Shown here one piece after another: positions 52,501 to 58,500 of a stretch of DNA of 64,000 nt. Position 1 is the stretch's first letter. The number at the start of each line of letters is the position of its first letter. The translations under genes and the position numbers were made by a program. This DNA is from Palaemon carinicauda. Its lineage: Eukaryota > Arthropoda > Malacostraca > Decapoda > Palaemonidae. Location of the stretch: positions 15,158,286 to 15,222,285 of the forward strand of contig NC_090736.1 of the NCBI RefSeq assembly GCF_036898095.1, given 5' to 3'. Under the pieces are notes generated by a model, which saw only the letters and a program-made list of their open reading frames with translations, had not been told where the DNA came from and did not search any database.

Positions 52501-55500
52501 TGAAATAGATCTGCCCACCCTTTCATTGGAGAGAGAAACAACTCCTGAAGGAGAACTACCCCGCCACATCATGGAAGGGGACTCTCCTTCCAAGCAGTAA
52601 CCTCCCCCTTCCATCCTCTCCACATCCATCCCTGTATGCCATCGAACCGCTGCTCAAAGGTATGTTCACTACAGTACAGAAAATGGTTTAAAATTGTTTT
52701 ATTTTAGTACAGTAAATGGTTTAAAATTGTTTTATAGGATTTTCTGACCAATTTCATACACATTTAGATAATTATTGTTGTTTAGGTACACGTTTTATTA
52801 ATATTTTGGGCCTGTTCGAGTGCTTGGGAACGGAATAGAATATATACCATTATTTCTTATGGGGAAAAAAAATTCGGTACTCGAACAAATCGGAGGTCGA
52901 ACACGGATCTCGAACGGATTATGGTCGAGTACCGAGGTATCACTGTATTGCACTGTACTGTATATAGTATTTTGGGTACTGCTATAAATTATTATTTACA
53001 TCAGCCCCCACACCTTACTTGGTTATTAAATTAAAAGGAAAAGCTTATTTCCTTTCCCTTTGAATATATGTTAAGAATATATAATTTAAGAAAGGACTAA
53101 CGAAAAGCAAAGGTAGATTTTATACAAATAGTGGAGGTACAAAATGAAGTATCAATGAATTCAGTGAAAGAATTGAATACACAAAAAGGTACATAGTAAG
53201 GTGTACATGATTAAATACATTTGTTCTTATGTGACTTCTAACCTATCTTGCACACAACAATGGTCTGTTCATACTTTTAAAACCAACAGGCTGCTCTACA
53301 TGGCGTGTGGGGTATTTTTTTTTTTATTAGAAGAGGCTTGGTTTTTCTTTTCTTTTTAATGGGAATTTTTTCTACTCCCTTATTTGACAGAGCTTAACCA
53401 CTTGTTATGATTATATTTAGAAATAGAAAATCTAAAATTTTTTTTTCATTTTTTTGTATCGAAAATTGTGGTTTCTGCATGAATTAGTTGTGCCTTTTTT
53501 ATATGTAATTGTGCATACTGTAATATATATTCCAGAAATTCCCTGTAATTTCTAAGAATATTTTAATGAAGTTTCATATATCTTAACAGAATAATAATCT
53601 AAAACAGTGCTTCTAGCTTCTTGAAAAATTCATTTAATTGACTGGTGTAAAGTTACTATTTCAGAAAATTTATAAAAATTGATTCCATAATTTTAAGATA
53701 TTTTGACAATTTAAATTCATTAATAAAGAGACTTCCTGACAGTGTGTAACAATTTGAGCCAAACTGTTTTATTATGGCTTGAGTTTAGTAGTTAAAAGCT
53801 ATCTATTCCTTTGTCAGATTGTAACAATTGAAGCCATTGAACTGGAAAAAGGTGGAGAAATTGGCGAACAAGGGGTAGTTGTTGAGCTGCCTTTCCAGTC
53901 TGGCTCTGTTTTGTCCCTTCATGTGTATCGCTTCGAGAGGAGGGACGGAGGCATGGCTCTTAGAGCATTTGTAACTTGTTCTGACCATGCCCTCCATCTT
54001 CTTAGCAATGCAGGTGACGTGCAGTTTCTTTATAAATTCTTATTTATAATCAAGGTGAAATGCAGGTATCTCTTCCAAACTGTAGTGTAGATTATTTTCA
54101 TCTTATAAACTTCTAGAAGAGGTGTTCCTTGAAAACCATAGTTCAGTTTTCCAAATGATGTTTGAGTTTCCCTTAAAGACTTTGGTCTGATTTTACTTTT
54201 TTCAATATTAATCTTACCCGATAATCATGTAGCTGTCAACTCTGTTGCCGACAGAAATCTACGGTCGGGATACGCCAGCGATCGCTATACAGGTGGGGGT
54301 GTACACAATAGCGCCATCTGTGGTCAGGTACTCCAGTACTTCTTGTCAACACCACCTCAATTTTTCCTCTGTCGTGCCTCCGGCTAGACCTACATGGATA
54401 CGCTGTTGATTCTGGAGTTATTGCTCACGATTTGGTGATGTATTTGCTCTAGAGTTTAGCCTTCGCTATTCAGGAAGCTTTATCATTAGCTTAGCAAGTT
54501 TTTGGAATTAATTAGATTTAATTTTGGTGACGAAGAGAGTATGAACTCTCTTTCACTTTTAAATGGCCGACCCTTCCCTTAGACGGAAGTGTTGGTGTCG
54601 AAGAGAGTATAGACTCTCTTTCTTAATTTTGCTTAACAAAAGTTATAGATTTATTTTATATCTCTCCGCCTTTTATAGGCCTCTTCGATTAACTTCCTTT
54701 TATTATAAACTTATTAAAATTAATTTTTATGTTTGTTTATATTCGACCTTTCCTAATAGTAGGCGGTCTTTTCTTGGAACCGAAGTTAATTAACATTGAG
54801 CCTGTCATTTCGTTTTTACCTGTTAACATATTATGCTATTTTAATGTTTTTGAAAGAATTTCTTTGATAGTCTCGTACTGTTTTCAAAGTTGAACTAACG
54901 TTTTGTTTTGTCTCTGCAGTTGTTGACGTTCAGAACGTTCAACTTGCGCTCTATCGTTACGATAGAGAGAGAGTATTCACGGTTTCACGTTGCAGTAAGA
55001 GTAAACCGATTCTAGCGTTTTGTTCATTCTTTCTTAGCTTAAATGGTTTTAATTCTAATAAAGGAACTTTTTATTTGGGAAATCTTTCAGTTTTTTTCCT
55101 TTAACAATAATATGTTTTAACGATATATATAATTGGGCTCATCTCTCAGGTTCTAAGTCAAGAGAGAGAGAGAGAGAGATAGAGACGGAGGGAGAGAGAG
55201 GAGGATAAACGTTTCGTTCAAGCGGGTAACGTTGTTATCGTTTTTGCTCTTCTCCCTAGTCTCTTTAGGGGAAGAAGGTAAACGTTTCTAGAGTTTTATT
55301 CTTGTTCCCAGGCTTTATGCGGTGAGAGATTTTAAACGTAGTTTATTTGATCTAGTGTTTAGTCTCTTTTCCAGCCACTGAATTATTTATCTTTCATTAT
55401 GTTTTTCTGTTACATTGTAATACTGTTTTCGCAATTACTAACTTTTAATGAAGGATAGAATTGCGTTTTTCAGGTACAAACCACTTAAAGTTTCGAGTTC

Positions 55501-58500
55501 AGTGAAATAAGTGCAAACAGAAAATCAAAAGTGATAAAGTGATAAGCACAAAGTGTTACAGTGTTGCGTTCGAGGGTTCGTCTGTTCGTGCCAGTTGTTC
55601 GCCTAGTCTGGGACCTCTTACAAGCTCCCAAGCCCAGGGGAGAAGTAACGTCGAAGGACTTATGGGTTCATCAGGCCTTGATCGACGAACAGACGTTTCC
55701 CTCCGTGGTTTCGGGTGTAACCAACTCACGTAGCCGACGTGATCACCCCACCCACACAAAGACGAGAGAGCCCATTTATTCCTCGTCTGCGGAAGAGGTT
55801 TCTCGCAGAAACCATGGACCAAATCTTGCAGCTTTTAAGTACAAGTCGGTCCCTTCCGCGCAAGTCCAACTCCTAGGTGGAGCCATTAGCACTGGGTCAG
55901 TTCGGACTTGCTGCAGTACGACAACTGCACACCTCCCAGAGAGGCAAGGTGGTACCGCAACAGGCAGTAACTCCGTCTGTTGCCGCACCAGCTGTTTTAG
56001 ACCCTCAGTCTCAACGGACAGTAGCTCCGTTTGTTGTTGTCTTTCATAGACCCTAGTGGTCTATGCTGCAGACAATGCAGTCTCAGCTTGCGGTTTTGAT
56101 GCAGGAGTTTCAGGCAGAGAAGGTTAGCACACCTCCTCCTGCGAGCGCTCCTCCACCTCTGCGCAGTCCACCCTGCCAGACGTATGATGTTGAGGCTCCT
56201 CCTGCCTCCATGCGTGAGCTGCCGCATTGGGAGTTGCCAGGTACCAGCGCTATGCAGCAACCTCCTCTTACCTTGAGGCAGGAGCCTCTTGCTATGCGGC
56301 AACCTCCTCAACCCTTGAGGCAGGAGCCTCATGCGTTGAGGCAACCTCCTCCACCCATGAGGCAGGAGCCTCATGCGTTGCGGCAACCTCCTCCACCCAT
56401 GAGGCAGCAGCCTCATGCTATGCGGCAACCTCCTCTACCCATGAGGCGGGAGCCTCATGCTATGAGGAGCCTCATGCTATGCGGCATCCTCCTCAACCCA
56501 TGAGGCAGGAACCTCATGCTATGCGGCAACCTCCTCTACCCATGAGGCAGGAACCTCATGCTATGCGGCATCCGCCTCAAACCATGAGGCAGGAGCCTCA
56601 TGCTATGCGGCATCCTCCTCAACCCATGAGGCAGGAGCCTCATGCTATGAGGAGCCTCATGCTATGCGGCATCCTCCTCAACCCATGAGGCAGGGACCTC
56701 ATGCTATGAGGAGCCTCATACTATGCGGCATCCTCCTCAACCCATGAGGCAGGAGCCTCATGCTATGCGGCAACCTCCTCTACCCATGAGGCAGGAGCCT
56801 CATGCTATGCGGCATCCTCCTCAACCCATGAGGCAGGAGCCTCATGCTATGCGGCATCCTCCTCAACCCATGAGGCAGGAGCCTCATGCTATGAGGAGCC
56901 TCATGCTATGCAGCATCCTCCTCAAACCATGAGGCAGGAGCCTCATGCTATGCGGCAACCGCCTCAACCCATGAGGCAGGAGCCTCATACTATGCGGCAT
57001 CCTCCTCAACGCATGCGGCATGAGCCTCATCCCTTGCAGCATGAGCCTCATCCCATGCAGCATGAGCCTCATACCATGCAGCATGAGCCTCATCCCATGC
57101 AGCATGAGCCTCATCCCATGCAGCATGAGCCTCATCCCATGCAGCATGAGCCTCATCCCATGCAGCATAAGCCGCACGCCATGCAACATGCTCTGCTTAC
57201 CTTACAGCATGCTCTACATACAGCATGCTCTGCATACCTTACCGCATGCTCCTCAGTCACACATCTTTGGTTGTTGCCAACTCACAAGACTGTCAAGCAG
57301 TTTCATAACGTTGCCTTCTGGTCTGCTGCTTTTGCACCAGTGAAACCCTCACTGAGAGAACTTAGCTTTTCTCGGATATGGTTCCTGTAGATGAGAAAGT
57401 GCTATTCTCCCTCCTTCTGATATTCCCTTGAGGACTCTGTCATTTGGAGAGGAGCCTTTAGCTGCTTAGCCTCCTATGGACTTTTATTTAAGCATAACAT
57501 GCTTCCAGGGAGGGTAATGGTTCCACTTCAGTCGCTAACCCCGTCTGTTACCACACCTGCTCCCATAGACCTTGAGCTTTGTTGCAAGACATGCAGTCCA
57601 AGCTTAGTCCTTGTTAGAGGATTTTTTGTTTACGGAGTCAGTGTGTCACTGGGAAGACGTTCAACAACCAGCAGAAGTGACTTGTTGTGACGCAGTGCGG
57701 CAACCTCAGCAACCCGATAAGGAGTTGTCTGTACGACCCAGACAGTCTAGACAGTTTCGGGTTGTCGCTGTACTTCCTCGCTTCCACATGGTTGACAGTT
57801 CACAGACTGTGCAGCAGTACCATGATCTTGTGTCCGGCTCCGTCAGACGACTGGCTTTTAAGAGCTCCCACAAGTCGTCGCTGTCTGGAGATTCTCAGAT
57901 GGACTATGGATCTGACCAAGGAACTGGGCCTCCTAGTCAATTTTGAGGAGTCCCAGCTCGTCCCATCCCAGACCATTGTCTCCCTGGGTATGGATCTTCA
58001 GAGTCGAGCTTTTCGGGCTTTTCCGTCGGCCCCAAGGATCTACCAAGCCCTAGAATGCATCCAGAGCATGCTGAGAAGGAACCGATGCTCAGTCAGGTAG
58101 TGGATGAGTCTAACAGGGACTCTTTCATCACTGGCCCTGTTCATCGAGTTAGGGAGACGCTACCTCCGCCCCCTTCAGTATCATCTAGCTGCTCACTGGA
58201 TAAAGGACATGACGCTAGAGACGGTCTCAGTTCCTGTTTCCGAAGAGAGGAGGTCTACTCTCACGTGGTGAAAGAACAGCTTTCTTCTCAAGGAAGTCTA
58301 CCTTTGGCTGTTCAGAAACCCGACCACCGTCTCTTCTCTGACGCATCAGACACGGGCTGGGGTGCGACTTTAGACGGACAGGAATGCTCGGGAACATGGA
58401 ATCAGGAGCAAAGGACACTTCACATCAATTGCAAGGAGCTGTTGGCGGTTCATCTGGCCTTGATAAACTTCAAGTCCCTCCAGCTTAACAAGGTGGTGGA

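Larger units (their letters stand above)
50441..52945 (+). mobile_element. Complete Tigger/pogo-family DNA transposon
   Basis: Flanked by TA target duplications, with CAGTGATACCTCGGTA at the left end and its inverse at the right end. The interior holds one intact transposase gene. Near both ends short CTCGAnC/TTCGAnC motifs recur, probable transposase-binding sites. Cut-and-paste element of the Tc1/mariner-pogo superfamily. Confidence 0.93.

Noticed and set aside
56884..57189. Minus-strand ORF of repeated LMLHGMR units
   Set aside because: Antisense reading of the DIRS-E gag minisatellite.
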